From an uncultured Schlesneria sp. (lineage in GTDB: Bacteria; Planctomycetota; Planctomycetia; Planctomycetales; Planctomycetaceae): DNA of 54,974 bases. The position numbers and the translations under genes were made by a program. Shown here one piece after another: positions 8,670-17,272 of the stretch (position 1 is the first letter of the stretch; every line of letters starts with the position of its first letter). The stretch covers positions 1 to 54,974 of the forward strand of contig CAILLA010000076.1 in NCBI GenBank assembly GCA_903834925.1, given 5' to 3'. The notes beneath the pieces were generated by a model. The model was not told the origin of the DNA. It did not search any database and saw nothing but the letters and a program-made list of their open reading frames with translations.

Positions 8670-9728
8670 TTACGAGTTCAGCACGGCTTGAATGTTTTCT
8701 TTCGTGACCGGCCGGATCACACCCTTTTCCGTAATCAGGGCCGTGATATGTGTGGCGGGCGCCACGTCGAATGCCGGATTATAGGTATGACAACCGTCAG
8801 GTGCCGTTTGCCGACCGAAGGCGTGGGTGATCTCGGTAGAGACCCGTTCTTCGATCGGGATTTCCTTGCCACTCTCGATGGTCAAATCGAATGTGCTCGA
8901 CGGAGCAGTCACATAGAAAGGAATGTTGTGGGCTTTGGCCAGAATGGAAAGTGAATAAGTTCCAATCTTGTTCGCCGAATCACCGTTTGCCGCGATTCGA
9001 TCGGCACCAACAATCACGGCCTGGACACGACCTTCGTGCATGACCCAGCCCGCCATCGAATCGCAGATCAATGTGGCCGGAATGCCGCGCTGCATTAATT
9101 CCCAGGCGGTCAGTCTTGCCCCTTGCAATAAGGGGCGCGTTTCATCGGCGTAGACCTGTAGCGATGGGTTCTGCGCAGCCGCCGCGAAGATCACGGCGAG
9201 TGCCGTTCCGTCTCCTGCCGTGGCTAGTCCCCCGGTATTGCAGTGCGTCAACACGCCCTTACAACCGCTCAACAGTGGTAATCCGTGCCGTGCCATCGCC
9301 AGGCACATCTCTCGATCTTCGTGCTCAATGGCTTTCGCCTCGACCAACAGACGTTTGATCAATTCTGGCGACGTCAGGTCTGGAACCGAATTCGCAATTC
9401 GGTGCATCCGATCGAGTGCCCAGAAAAGATTGACGGCCGTCGGCCGGCTTCCAGCCAGGTACGTCACGACATGCTGCAACCGAGTGTTCAATTCGTCGCG
9501 TGTCGAACTGACGTTTGGCTGGCATCCGACGACGACACCGTAAGCCGCGGCAACGCCGATTGCCGGCGCACCTCGAACTCGAAGCAGCTTGATGGCGTCC
9601 CACACGACTTCAACAGTCTTGCAGGACAATTCACGATATTCGACCGGCAATAATGTCTGGTCGATCAACTGAAGATGCCCGGACTGGGCATCTCCAATCC
9701 AGGAAACAGCAGGGCGCGGATCAGGCAT
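8670..9728 (-). CDS. mtnA: Methylthioribose-1-phosphate isomerase
   Basis: 352 residues. It converts 5-methylthioribose-1-phosphate to methylthioribulose-1-phosphate in the methionine salvage pathway, in the cytosol. Family signatures are present: RGAPAIG (52-58), the catalytic cysteine in THCNTGG (C163), and GADRIAANGDSANKIGT with the catalytic aspartate D243. Their 80-residue separation matches the Cys/Asp pair known for the family. It is distinguished from the related eIF2B subunits by these residues. ATG 9728 has AAGAG about 6 bases upstream. It is the middle gene of the leftward NIPSNAP-mtnA-speB run, with gaps of 21 and 14 bases. No other methionine salvage gene is in the window. Confidence 0.95.
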   Translation of the reverse strand: MPDPRPAVSWIGDAQSGHLQLIDQTLLPVEYRELSCKTVEVVWDAIKLLRVRGAPAIGVAAAYGVVVGCQPNVSSTRDELNTRLQHVVTYLAGSRPTAVNLFWALDRMHRIANSVPDLTSPELIKRLLVEAKAIEHEDREMCLAMARHGLPLLSGCKGVLTHCNTGGLATAGDGTALAVIFAAAAQNPSLQVYADETRPLLQGARLTAWELMQRGIPATLICDSMAGWVMHEGRVQAVIVGADRIAANGDSANKIGTYSLSILAKAHNIPFYVTAPSSTFDLTIESGKEIPIEERVSTEITHAFGRQTAPDGCHTYNPAFDVAPATHITALITEKGVIRPVTKENIQAVLNS

Positions 9729-9749
9729 GATAAACTCTTAACTCGAATC

Positions 9750-10193
9750 TCACTTGAGCGGCGAGTAATCGGTTGGAACATAAAACTGTGATTCAGGACG
9801 AACGGCAAGGATCTTTCCATCTTTTTCGGACGCGTCGCGGGCGGCCTTCCATTCAGGGTCCTGGCCGAATGATTCAAACGAGGCTTTCGCCGCCGCCTGA
9901 CTCTTATGAGCAAGCAAATAGACAAGCTTATTATCGACTGGTTTGCCTTCCGCATCGATCGGGGTGAGATAGACAACGTTCTTCATGCCATGCTTCTCGA
10001 ATAACTTGACCGTATGGTCCCGGAAGCGAGCATTCAGCGCGGGCAATCGACCGGGTTCGGTCGTGTAAGTTCTCAGTTCATAAACGAAACTGGGCTTTTC
10101 TGGTTGAGCGAGAATTGGTTTGACCGACCAGCCAAGTCCCATTCCCAAGCCGACCAACGCTAACGATCCAAGAAGCAATTTGACAGAATTCAT
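9750..10193 (-). CDS. Exported or anchored NIPSNAP family protein
   Basis: 147 residues. A hydrophobic N-terminus (VKLLLGSLALVGLGMGLGW) is a signal peptide or anchor. The rest is one NIPSNAP-type dimeric alpha/beta-barrel domain starting at FVYELRTYTTEPGRL, with the typical ELRTY opening and the ending DYSPLK. The family has no settled bacterial function. AAAGG about 6 bases upstream supports ATG 10193. It is the first gene of the run leading into mtnA and speB, but no metabolic link is obvious, and an exported protein is an odd partner for cytosolic enzymes. Confidence 0.85.
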   Translation of the reverse strand: MNSVKLLLGSLALVGLGMGLGWSVKPILAQPEKPSFVYELRTYTTEPGRLPALNARFRDHTVKLFEKHGMKNVVYLTPIDAEGKPVDNKLVYLLAHKSQAAAKASFESFGQDPEWKAARDASEKDGKILAVRPESQFYVPTDYSPLK

Positions 10194-10376
10194 CGAAATC
10201 CTTTCACAACGTCAAACAGGAAAACGAACAAGTGGCTGGTATTTCGAACCGTCCGAAAACCGCCAGCGGAACACATCTCTACAGCACTTCGTTGACTTCC
10301 GCCAGCGAGTTACTGGATGAAATTCTTTTCCGCTGATCAGCCGTGCTGAAAATCCGTCAAATTTGCTTTGACCTGA

Positions 10377-11873
10377 TTACTTTGGTTCGACTTCGGCATT
10401 CTTTAAGGTGTCCATTTCCTCGCTTAAGATTCGGACCTTTTCTTCGTCCAGATGTGCTTTGATCAGCGCGACGGCATCGTCACACATTCGGTTGATGCGT
10501 GCCTCGCCTGCTTTGTCTCGATTTGCCTTGGTGGCAGCGACCGCAGCAACTCGAACCGCAAGTAACCGATCGATCAGCGTACTCGAACTCTCCTGCTGTT
10601 TTAGTAGCTCCAGTTTCTGATTGACCGTGGGCCAATCTGCCTTTTTCGCCGCTGCTCGAATTGTAGAGATGGCGGTATTACGAAGAGCGACGGCATCAAT
10701 CACTTCGCCCTGGAGCATCTGCAAATCGGCTTCTGCCGCAAGTCGTGTCGCATCGTCGGGCACTTCGAACCGAACCTCAGCCGCGGCACCGGGAACAAAA
10801 GGGACTCGCGCCAGCAAGTGCTGGCCGCTGTAGGCGAATAACCAGACGAGTGGATGATTTGGCTCAGCAAAGATTTTGGCGAGGCCACGTCGATCGGTCA
10901 GCTTTTCATCGATGAGTGTTGAAGACGGGTCGGCGTCAGGATGCTCTTCCGTCACCCGAGGAATAATCGCTGCCGTGCGCAATTCCAGTCGGTGGGCGAC
11001 GAGCGGTAATTGCGGTTTTGACTGAGTAACCAGTTGAATTCTGGTTGATTCGAACTGTGGCCTGATTGCCACGACCAGAGTGTCGATTCGATTTCGTTTC
11101 TTGCCACCGAGTGCGAGTTTCAGTCCACTTTGCACAGTAGTAACGACTCGTGAACCATCCACTTCGTCGACTTTAAGGTAAGTCCATGGGATCGGCTGTA
11201 GTTTCTCGGTCGTGTGATCTTTGTTCCGATATGCGAGGATTGGAATCAAGACATCATTCGTTGAAAGTTGAGCAAAGGAAGGGTCAGGTGAGCTGAGCTC
11301 GCCCCCTCTCAGTTGAATCTGTACCGACCGGTCAGTGGCTTGAACGACGATTCCCATTGGTCGAAACAGATCGCGACAAAGCCGGATCAGGGCAATCGCC
11401 AGGTCTCGATCATCATGCACGTCCGTCGAAACGACCAATGATTCTGTTTGAACTTCGGGTTGCCAGGATCGAACACTGACTCGCTTACCGACCGGGCGGG
11501 TTTCCACGACTGCCGCAAACGAAACATCAGCCGGCTTAGCGTCGAGATGTTTTTCAAGGACCGAAAGACTAAGTCGTGCGAGTCCCTGTTCGTTGACGGG
11601 ATCGAGCCAGGAAATCTCGGTCGTTTCAACCGACCAGAGATCGCCGACACATCGTTGGGTCGTCTGTTGAATGTCACGAAGATTTTTCTGCCGAGCAATC
11701 GAGTCAAACGAGGTCGAGTCGAAAGCGACAAGCAGTCGAACCTGGTACGGCCGACGCTCAGCGGGCACTTCCAATGATGCGACGGGCTCGTCTGCCGCAA
11801 CTGAGCAAATCATGCATTCCGCAAAGCTTAGAAAAAACATCGCGAGACAAATTCGACGAGAGGTTAGCATCAT
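10377..11873 (-). CDS. Exported protein of unknown function, coupled to the solute-binding protein gene
   Basis: 498 residues from ATG 11873. A signal peptide is clear (CLAMFFLSFAECMICSVAADE). The body is a mixed alpha/beta domain with no motif I recognise. Near residue 330 a strand-rich stretch with DRRGLAKIFAE resembles a carboxypeptidase-regulatory/beta-sandwich segment. The last 110 residues are helical and charged (KKADWPTVNQKLELLKQQE), probably coiled coil. The start overlaps the stop of the upstream gene as ATGA (11870-11873), so the two are translationally coupled and probably act together in the periplasm. ATG 11909 would also fit but spoils the signal peptide. Function unknown. Confidence 0.75.
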   Translation of the reverse strand: MMLTSRRICLAMFFLSFAECMICSVAADEPVASLEVPAERRPYQVRLLVAFDSTSFDSIARQKNLRDIQQTTQRCVGDLWSVETTEISWLDPVNEQGLARLSLSVLEKHLDAKPADVSFAAVVETRPVGKRVSVRSWQPEVQTESLVVSTDVHDDRDLAIALIRLCRDLFRPMGIVVQATDRSVQIQLRGGELSSPDPSFAQLSTNDVLIPILAYRNKDHTTEKLQPIPWTYLKVDEVDGSRVVTTVQSGLKLALGGKKRNRIDTLVVAIRPQFESTRIQLVTQSKPQLPLVAHRLELRTAAIIPRVTEEHPDADPSSTLIDEKLTDRRGLAKIFAEPNHPLVWLFAYSGQHLLARVPFVPGAAAEVRFEVPDDATRLAAEADLQMLQGEVIDAVALRNTAISTIRAAAKKADWPTVNQKLELLKQQESSSTLIDRLLAVRVAAVAATKANRDKAGEARINRMCDDAVALIKAHLDEEKVRILSEEMDTLKNAEVEPK

Positions 11874-14584
11874 GGATTCTCCTGCGGATACCACGACTGT
11901 AACGTCCAACGCTCAACGTCCTGAAAAGAATTCATCAGCCGAGTCGGCAGGCCGATCAGGTTTCTACGAGTAACGAAAAACTCGTCGACTTCCCAAAGCG
12001 GGATATATCGGGATTCAATCAATAGCTCGGATTCGACCCGATGAAGCAGTTTTGTTGCCGAGGTCCAGTCATTCGTCCGTTCCAGATCCAACAGTTGTCG
12101 GCGAACTCGGTCGGGAAGTGGTTTCAGGGTTTCCACCCGAGTGTCGGAATTCAGCGTCATTAATGGCCATAGTTCCGTGACCGGTTCAACAATTCGGGTC
12201 GTACGATAGGCCAAATCCCAGTTGCCATCCGATGTGTCACTGGCATCTTCAATGAGCTGCACAGAAATGCCTACACGCTTCCATTGTTCAATCATTGCAA
12301 TCGCCGTTTTTTGGATTCCCGAATCCGGAGGACAGGCAAAACGAAGTACCGGCAAATTCCCTCCAAATTGCTTTTTGGCAGTCATGGCAAGTGTCGCTGA
12401 ACGCTGGGCATCATATGGCGTTGGTTCAAGGATTCGATTATGTCCATAGCTCACCGTGGGGAACGGTGTGGCCGTAGGACGAACGAAACGACCAATAAAA
12501 TCGGATGTCACCGATTTTTCGATCAGTTCGTTACGCGGCAATCCCAGAGTCAAAGCTCGTCGCAACTGACCGTCCCTTAGCGGTGCCGAATTTGGATTGA
12601 ACACAATTAGATGTGACGTCGGCAGTGCATACGGCAAGACGAAAAAGCGAGGATCGTCCTGAAGACTTTTCAGGTCTTGAAAATCGACTTGAGGAATTCC
12701 GACAATTTCCCCTCGTAGAAGCCCTTGCAGCGCGCGATCCCACGAGTCATATCGAACTGTGACAACTTCATCGATATTGCGGGCCTTGGCCGTCGTCGGT
12801 TGAGATCGTACGCGACGGTAGACGACCTGTTTCTCGCTCCGTGCGTACTCATAGAACCGCTGTCGACCGGCGTTGGGAATGGCGCCCTCTGGAATGTCTG
12901 GATTGAGCATACGCCAGTCGACAAGCAAAACCGGGAACTGAAACAACGCTTCCAGTCGCAAGGGGAGTCGTCGAAAATGAATTGAAAATTGCGACGGGGA
13001 TTGAACTTCGACATCTTCGATGATTCCTGACAAACGTTCGTCAGGCGAAGTAGAGTTCGGATCGATCTTCGCCGCAATTTCACCCAGGATATCCGCCGAG
13101 GTCATCAAGGTCCGAGATTCCCAGTCCTGGCGATTCAGTCGCAAGGTGAACTGGACCCGACGACCAAGGTCCATTGGTTCCCACGTTTCCAGAATTGTCG
13201 AACGGTATCGTACACCACGCTCATCGACACGAATCGGTTCAAACAACGGTTGAAGAGTCAGGTTCTTCGCGGCGGAGTCGGTTGTCGTTTCGAAAGGATA
13301 TTTCGTTGCTTCACCCGGCAAACGAAGCACTCCCAGACGAACGCTTTGATGACGATCGTTTAATTCGCGGTGTGCATCCCTTAACCCGGGAGTATCGGGC
13401 CAGACTCGAGCAGCAATATCGATCAGACTTGCCGCATTCGCCGCGTCTCCCTGCGCCGATGCACTTCTTGCTTCGCTGATTAATGCGGCTGTCCGAGCAA
13501 CGAGTTCAGATCGCCATTTCAATCCGATCGGGTGCTGGGAATCGCGAGTCGTTATTCGACCGAGAAAATAACGAGCCTGCCGAAAATCTGTCCGTTCCAC
13601 CTGCGCAGTGATCAACTTGTCGATCACGTTGCCGAAGAATTCCGAAAGGGCTGGGTAAGTAGAATTCCGGTCCCACAAGTCCTCTAACAAACGAAGCGCC
13701 CCCTCGTAATCGCCACGAGCCGAACGCTGCCCTGCATCGGTGAACAGCAGCCTTTGATAGATTTCGTCGAACTTCGGCCAGAACTTGACAAGTTTCAGTG
13801 GCAAGGGATCAGAGACAACATATCGCGATTGTTCATCATCAGCCGTGGCGGCTGCGGCTTCCTCTCGACGTAGCAACTGATAGTTATCCGTTAAACGAAC
13901 GTTGTTATCACGATTCCGACGATCGACGAACATCAGCAAATCGTAGGCAAGTGGAATCATTCCTTCGTCGACTAATAAGCTTGTTCGACGCAGAACAAGG
14001 TCTTCAAAATACTCGATTTTCAGAATCATCTTGGTTTCGACAAGATAGTCTGGGTCCTGGTCCTGCCCAGGATCGATCAGCGTGATCGGAAGTCGTTGAA
14101 ACTGCTGGCGACGCTCTTTCAGTCGTTCGTCACCAGCGGGAAATCTTGCTTTACCCCTCAAAAGATAACGATCGAATTCGCTCGTCAATCTGGCGAGTGT
14201 ATCGGGACGAGGCCCGACTGGTTCGACGACCAGAACTTCCTGGTTTTTGAGGACAACCCAATCAAAAGGCTTTGCTCGTATTAATTCTTCGGCAGAGGGC
14301 AATTCCATGTCTGCATATTTGGGTAAACCCGCGTCTTCGTCCTTTTCCGAGCTTTTGGCCTCTTTGTTTGGTCTGACGAGGCCCGATTTTTTCGGGTCAT
14401 CCGCTGCATCTCCCCATTCCGACAGGCAGGAAATGAAGAATGCAAAATACAATACCAGTCGGACACAGACGTGGTCACGAAAGTGAATTCGATTTGCTAT
14501 GTAATGGCGATTCAAGTCGCATTTACCGACCCGGATTAACGCGATGTCGGTGGTGTGCGTCGTTCGATCAAGGAATCCGCGCAT
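11870..14584 (-). CDS. TPR-like protein with family 5 solute-binding domain
   Basis: 904 residues. After a hydrophobic export-like segment (LVLYFAFFISCL, residues about 43-54) comes about 370 residues of helical, TPR-like sequence (GALRLLEDLWDRN, ARSASAQGDAANAASLIDIA). From about residue 420 it matches the family 5 extracellular solute-binding fold of oligopeptide/nickel transporters: FTLRLNRQDWESRTLMTSADIL, then LIVFNPNSAPLRDGQLRRAL and a closing lobe ending SRYIPLWEVDEFFVTRRN. Usual length of that family is 500-600, so the N-terminal 400 residues are an addition. No permease or ATPase gene is near, so a transport role is doubtful; peptide sensing or scaffolding is possible. The start is uncertain: ATG 14584 has no good ribosome binding site and leaves about 40 residues before the hydrophobic segment. 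Confidence 0.78.
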   Translation of the reverse strand: MRGFLDRTTHTTDIALIRVGKCDLNRHYIANRIHFRDHVCVRLVLYFAFFISCLSEWGDAADDPKKSGLVRPNKEAKSSEKDEDAGLPKYADMELPSAEELIRAKPFDWVVLKNQEVLVVEPVGPRPDTLARLTSEFDRYLLRGKARFPAGDERLKERRQQFQRLPITLIDPGQDQDPDYLVETKMILKIEYFEDLVLRRTSLLVDEGMIPLAYDLLMFVDRRNRDNNVRLTDNYQLLRREEAAAATADDEQSRYVVSDPLPLKLVKFWPKFDEIYQRLLFTDAGQRSARGDYEGALRLLEDLWDRNSTYPALSEFFGNVIDKLITAQVERTDFRQARYFLGRITTRDSQHPIGLKWRSELVARTAALISEARSASAQGDAANAASLIDIAARVWPDTPGLRDAHRELNDRHQSVRLGVLRLPGEATKYPFETTTDSAAKNLTLQPLFEPIRVDERGVRYRSTILETWEPMDLGRRVQFTLRLNRQDWESRTLMTSADILGEIAAKIDPNSTSPDERLSGIIEDVEVQSPSQFSIHFRRLPLRLEALFQFPVLLVDWRMLNPDIPEGAIPNAGRQRFYEYARSEKQVVYRRVRSQPTTAKARNIDEVVTVRYDSWDRALQGLLRGEIVGIPQVDFQDLKSLQDDPRFFVLPYALPTSHLIVFNPNSAPLRDGQLRRALTLGLPRNELIEKSVTSDFIGRFVRPTATPFPTVSYGHNRILEPTPYDAQRSATLAMTAKKQFGGNLPVLRFACPPDSGIQKTAIAMIEQWKRVGISVQLIEDASDTSDGNWDLAYRTTRIVEPVTELWPLMTLNSDTRVETLKPLPDRVRRQLLDLERTNDWTSATKLLHRVESELLIESRYIPLWEVDEFFVTRRNLIGLPTRLMNSFQDVERWTLQSWYPQENP

Positions 14585-14891
14585 GGAGTCTTTTCAAGAG
14601 CAGCGAAATACGGATGGAACAACAGATGGGCTGAATTTGCCACTTGGATTATATCGCCGACATGACCACCGTACCATGTGCGGCCTTGGTTTAGCCAAGT
14701 TTCGTCGAACAACAAAGCAGACGAACCACCAGTCCGAAGATGCTTGTCACTATTGTCGGATTTCAGGCTGGCTTGGTAGGCTGACCCTCACGGCGATATC
14801 CTTCAACTCAGCCAGGTTCGTGCCTCCAAGTATGGAGAACAGACGAGGGCGATTGTTGTAACTGTCAGTGGTATTTGGAAAGAGGTTGTTG
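14585..14891. other. Divergent intergenic region
   Basis: 307 bases between the solute-binding-like gene and the S9 peptidase gene. A small hairpin CTTGG-TTTAG-CCAAG lies at 14685-14699 without a T-run. No gene is supported; the open frame 14544-14861 has no recognisable protein features. Confidence 0.5.
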
Positions 14892-16886
14892 ATGAAGACC
14901 CCGTCTGTTCGCTACCTGACGATCCTCATCGCAGGATATGTTTGTCTTGGTGGGAGTTCGGTGTTCGTTTGGGCTGAGGCAGATCCCCGTAAACCTGCCG
15001 CGATTGAGACGCAAGAAGTCCCTCAGGTTCCACCCGAGCTGTTTGCCAAGCTGGCCCAGTATCAAAGCGTGCGAGGTGCTGCTTTCCGCGGATGGGCTCC
15101 CGACGGTAAGGGAATCCTGATTAACACACGGTTTGGCAATTCGTCGCAGTTGCACCGAGTCTATGAACCTGCCGGCCGACGTGAACAGATCACATTTTTC
15201 GACGAACCGGTCTCGGGAAGGTTTATGCCAAAGGGGACCGACGGATCAATCTTGTTGATGATGGATACCGGCGGAAACGAAAATGATCAGGTCCATTTGC
15301 TCGATCGACGCAATTTCAAAACAACATTGCTGACGGACGGAAAGTCTCGCAACAAGCTCGGAGCGATTCGATCGGATGGATCACAGGCGATCATTTCGAG
15401 CAACAAGCGAAATGGACGTGACTCCGATCTCTTTGTATTGGATCTCCATCGACCTGATTCCATGACATTATTGATGCAGGTCGAAAAGCAGACCTGGAAC
15501 ACACATGACTGGTCTCCCGATGGAAAGACGCTGTTGATTTCACGCTTCGTTTCGGCCAATGAATCGTATCCTGCGTTACTCGACGTGCAGACCGGCCAGC
15601 GAACCGATCTACCATTGCCATCTGGCGACTCAGTCGCGATTGGCTCAATGGCATTCGCTGCTGAAGGAAAATCGATTCTGATGGCAACCGATGCCGACAA
15701 CGAGTTCCGATGCCTGGCTCGATTTGACCTGACAACGCAAAAATATTCGTGGTTGACTAACGATATTCCGTGGGATGTTACGGACATCGCCGTCGATCAA
15801 GAATCGGGATCGGTCGCGTTTACAGTAAATGAAGACGGTGCGTCCCGTTTGTTTCAGATCGGATTGAACAACGCTAGAAGCGAATTGAAAATACCATTGG
15901 GAATTGTCACTGGAATCGAATTCTCGCCGGATGGAACGCGACTTGGTTTTACTCTGTCAAGACCCGACGCCCCGCCCGATGCCTATTCGATTCTGCTGAA
16001 AACTGGCGAATTGACTCGGTGGACATTCAGCGAAGTGGGTGGGCTGAATCCAGATTCATTTGTCACTCCGACGCGAATTCGATTCAAGTCGTTCGATGGT
16101 CGAATCATCCCCGCCTATTATTTCAAGCCAAAAAATCCTGCTGACACCCAGGACAAATCAACAAGTCCAAGCCAGAACGCGAAGCCATTAAAGATTCCTG
16201 TCTACATCAGCATTCACGGGGGACCCGAATCACAGTATCAACCATCCTTCTCGCCCATCATTCAGTTCTATTTGAACGAATTGAAAATCGCTGTCGTTTG
16301 CCCGAACGTACGGGGTTCCAGCGGATATGGCAAAACCTATCTGAAACTCGATAACGCAGAAAAGCGTGAGGACAGCGTCAAAGATATTGGTGCGCTACTG
16401 GACTGGATCGGACAGCAACCAGAACTCGATTCGTCGCGGATTGCTGTCGCCGGGGGGTCTTATGGTGGCTACATGACTTTGGCGTCGCTCACACATTTTG
16501 GCGATCGAATTAAAGCGGGGATCGACGTTGTCGGGATCGCCAATTTCATCACCTTTCTGGAGAAAACCGCCGGATATCGAGTCGATCTGCGTCGAGCCGA
16601 ATACGGCGACGAACGTGATCCCGACATGAAAGCAACCTTCGAAAAAATCAGCCCGCTCAATAATGCCGACAAAATCAAATCCGCTTTACTAGTCATTCAC
16701 GGTCGTAACGATCCCCGAGTCCCTTTCTATGAGGCGGAACAAATCGCAGCCAAAGTGAGATCAAACGGGCGCAATGTCTGGACCGTTTTTGCGAACAACG
16801 AAGGCCATGGCTTCAGCAAAAAGGATAACAGTGATTATCAACGTGCTGTCGAAGTGCTTTTTTTACAGAAACATTTGCAGCCATGA
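14892..16886 (+). CDS. Exported S9 family prolyl oligopeptidase-like peptidase
   Basis: 664 residues. A signal peptide (LTILIAGYVCLGGSSVFVWA) is followed by a beta-propeller with repeated DG-containing blades (GWAPDGKGILINT, DWSPDGKTLLIS, EFSPDGTRLGFTL) and a C-terminal alpha/beta-hydrolase domain. The triad is visible: S523 in GGSYGGYM, D607 in HGRNDPRVPF and H639 in NEGHGFSK. It resembles acylaminoacyl-peptidase/dipeptidyl aminopeptidase enzymes that cut short peptides, here in the periplasm. ATG 14892 is chosen over GTG 14868 because AGAGG lies about 7 bases before it and the signal peptide then starts cleanly. It is monocistronic. Confidence 0.93.
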   Translation: MKTPSVRYLTILIAGYVCLGGSSVFVWAEADPRKPAAIETQEVPQVPPELFAKLAQYQSVRGAAFRGWAPDGKGILINTRFGNSSQLHRVYEPAGRREQITFFDEPVSGRFMPKGTDGSILLMMDTGGNENDQVHLLDRRNFKTTLLTDGKSRNKLGAIRSDGSQAIISSNKRNGRDSDLFVLDLHRPDSMTLLMQVEKQTWNTHDWSPDGKTLLISRFVSANESYPALLDVQTGQRTDLPLPSGDSVAIGSMAFAAEGKSILMATDADNEFRCLARFDLTTQKYSWLTNDIPWDVTDIAVDQESGSVAFTVNEDGASRLFQIGLNNARSELKIPLGIVTGIEFSPDGTRLGFTLSRPDAPPDAYSILLKTGELTRWTFSEVGGLNPDSFVTPTRIRFKSFDGRIIPAYYFKPKNPADTQDKSTSPSQNAKPLKIPVYISIHGGPESQYQPSFSPIIQFYLNELKIAVVCPNVRGSSGYGKTYLKLDNAEKREDSVKDIGALLDWIGQQPELDSSRIAVAGGSYGGYMTLASLTHFGDRIKAGIDVVGIANFITFLEKTAGYRVDLRRAEYGDERDPDMKATFEKISPLNNADKIKSALLVIHGRNDPRVPFYEAEQIAAKVRSNGRNVWTVFANNEGHGFSKKDNSDYQRAVEVLFLQKHLQP

Positions 16887-17272
16887 GGTTTAGGTATTTT
16901 TGTTGGAGATTTATTGCCTGTGTTCGCGTTAAAAATGGGACAAATGCGACCTATGAGACGAATGGGGTAAATTTTTGGACCAGGGTGACTTTTCAAGGAA
17001 AAGCGAGCCAACAAATCAGCCTGCTTCGATGCGATGGTGTCGGTCGATAACAAACTGGTGTGTTCAAAGAATTGCTGTAGGACGCCGTTTCTGTCCGCGA
17101 TCGTTTGACAACCAAAAAAACAGAGGCTTGACCGGCCTGAACCGGGTTTGTTAGTCTGTAACGCATCAGTGGCCACTGAAATATGAAAAGATCCTACCCC
17201 CGCACAGCAGGGTTGCTGGCTGCGCGGTTATCCCACCTTTGAAAAAGCGACACTGCGAAAGGAACGGCCTCA
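16887..17272. other. Intergenic region upstream of the DUF1501 gene
   Basis: 386 bases between two rightward genes. No open frame with protein-like features, repeat element or clear terminator is seen. It probably holds the promoter of the DUF1501 gene. Confidence 0.5.

Noticed and set aside
14544-14861. Open frame of 105 codons upstream of the S9 peptidase
   Set aside because: No signal, motif or ribosome binding site, and odd composition; it overlaps the start of the opposite-strand gene.
16838-17176. Minus-strand open frame after the S9 peptidase
   Set aside because: Overlaps the end of a real gene and shows no protein-like features.
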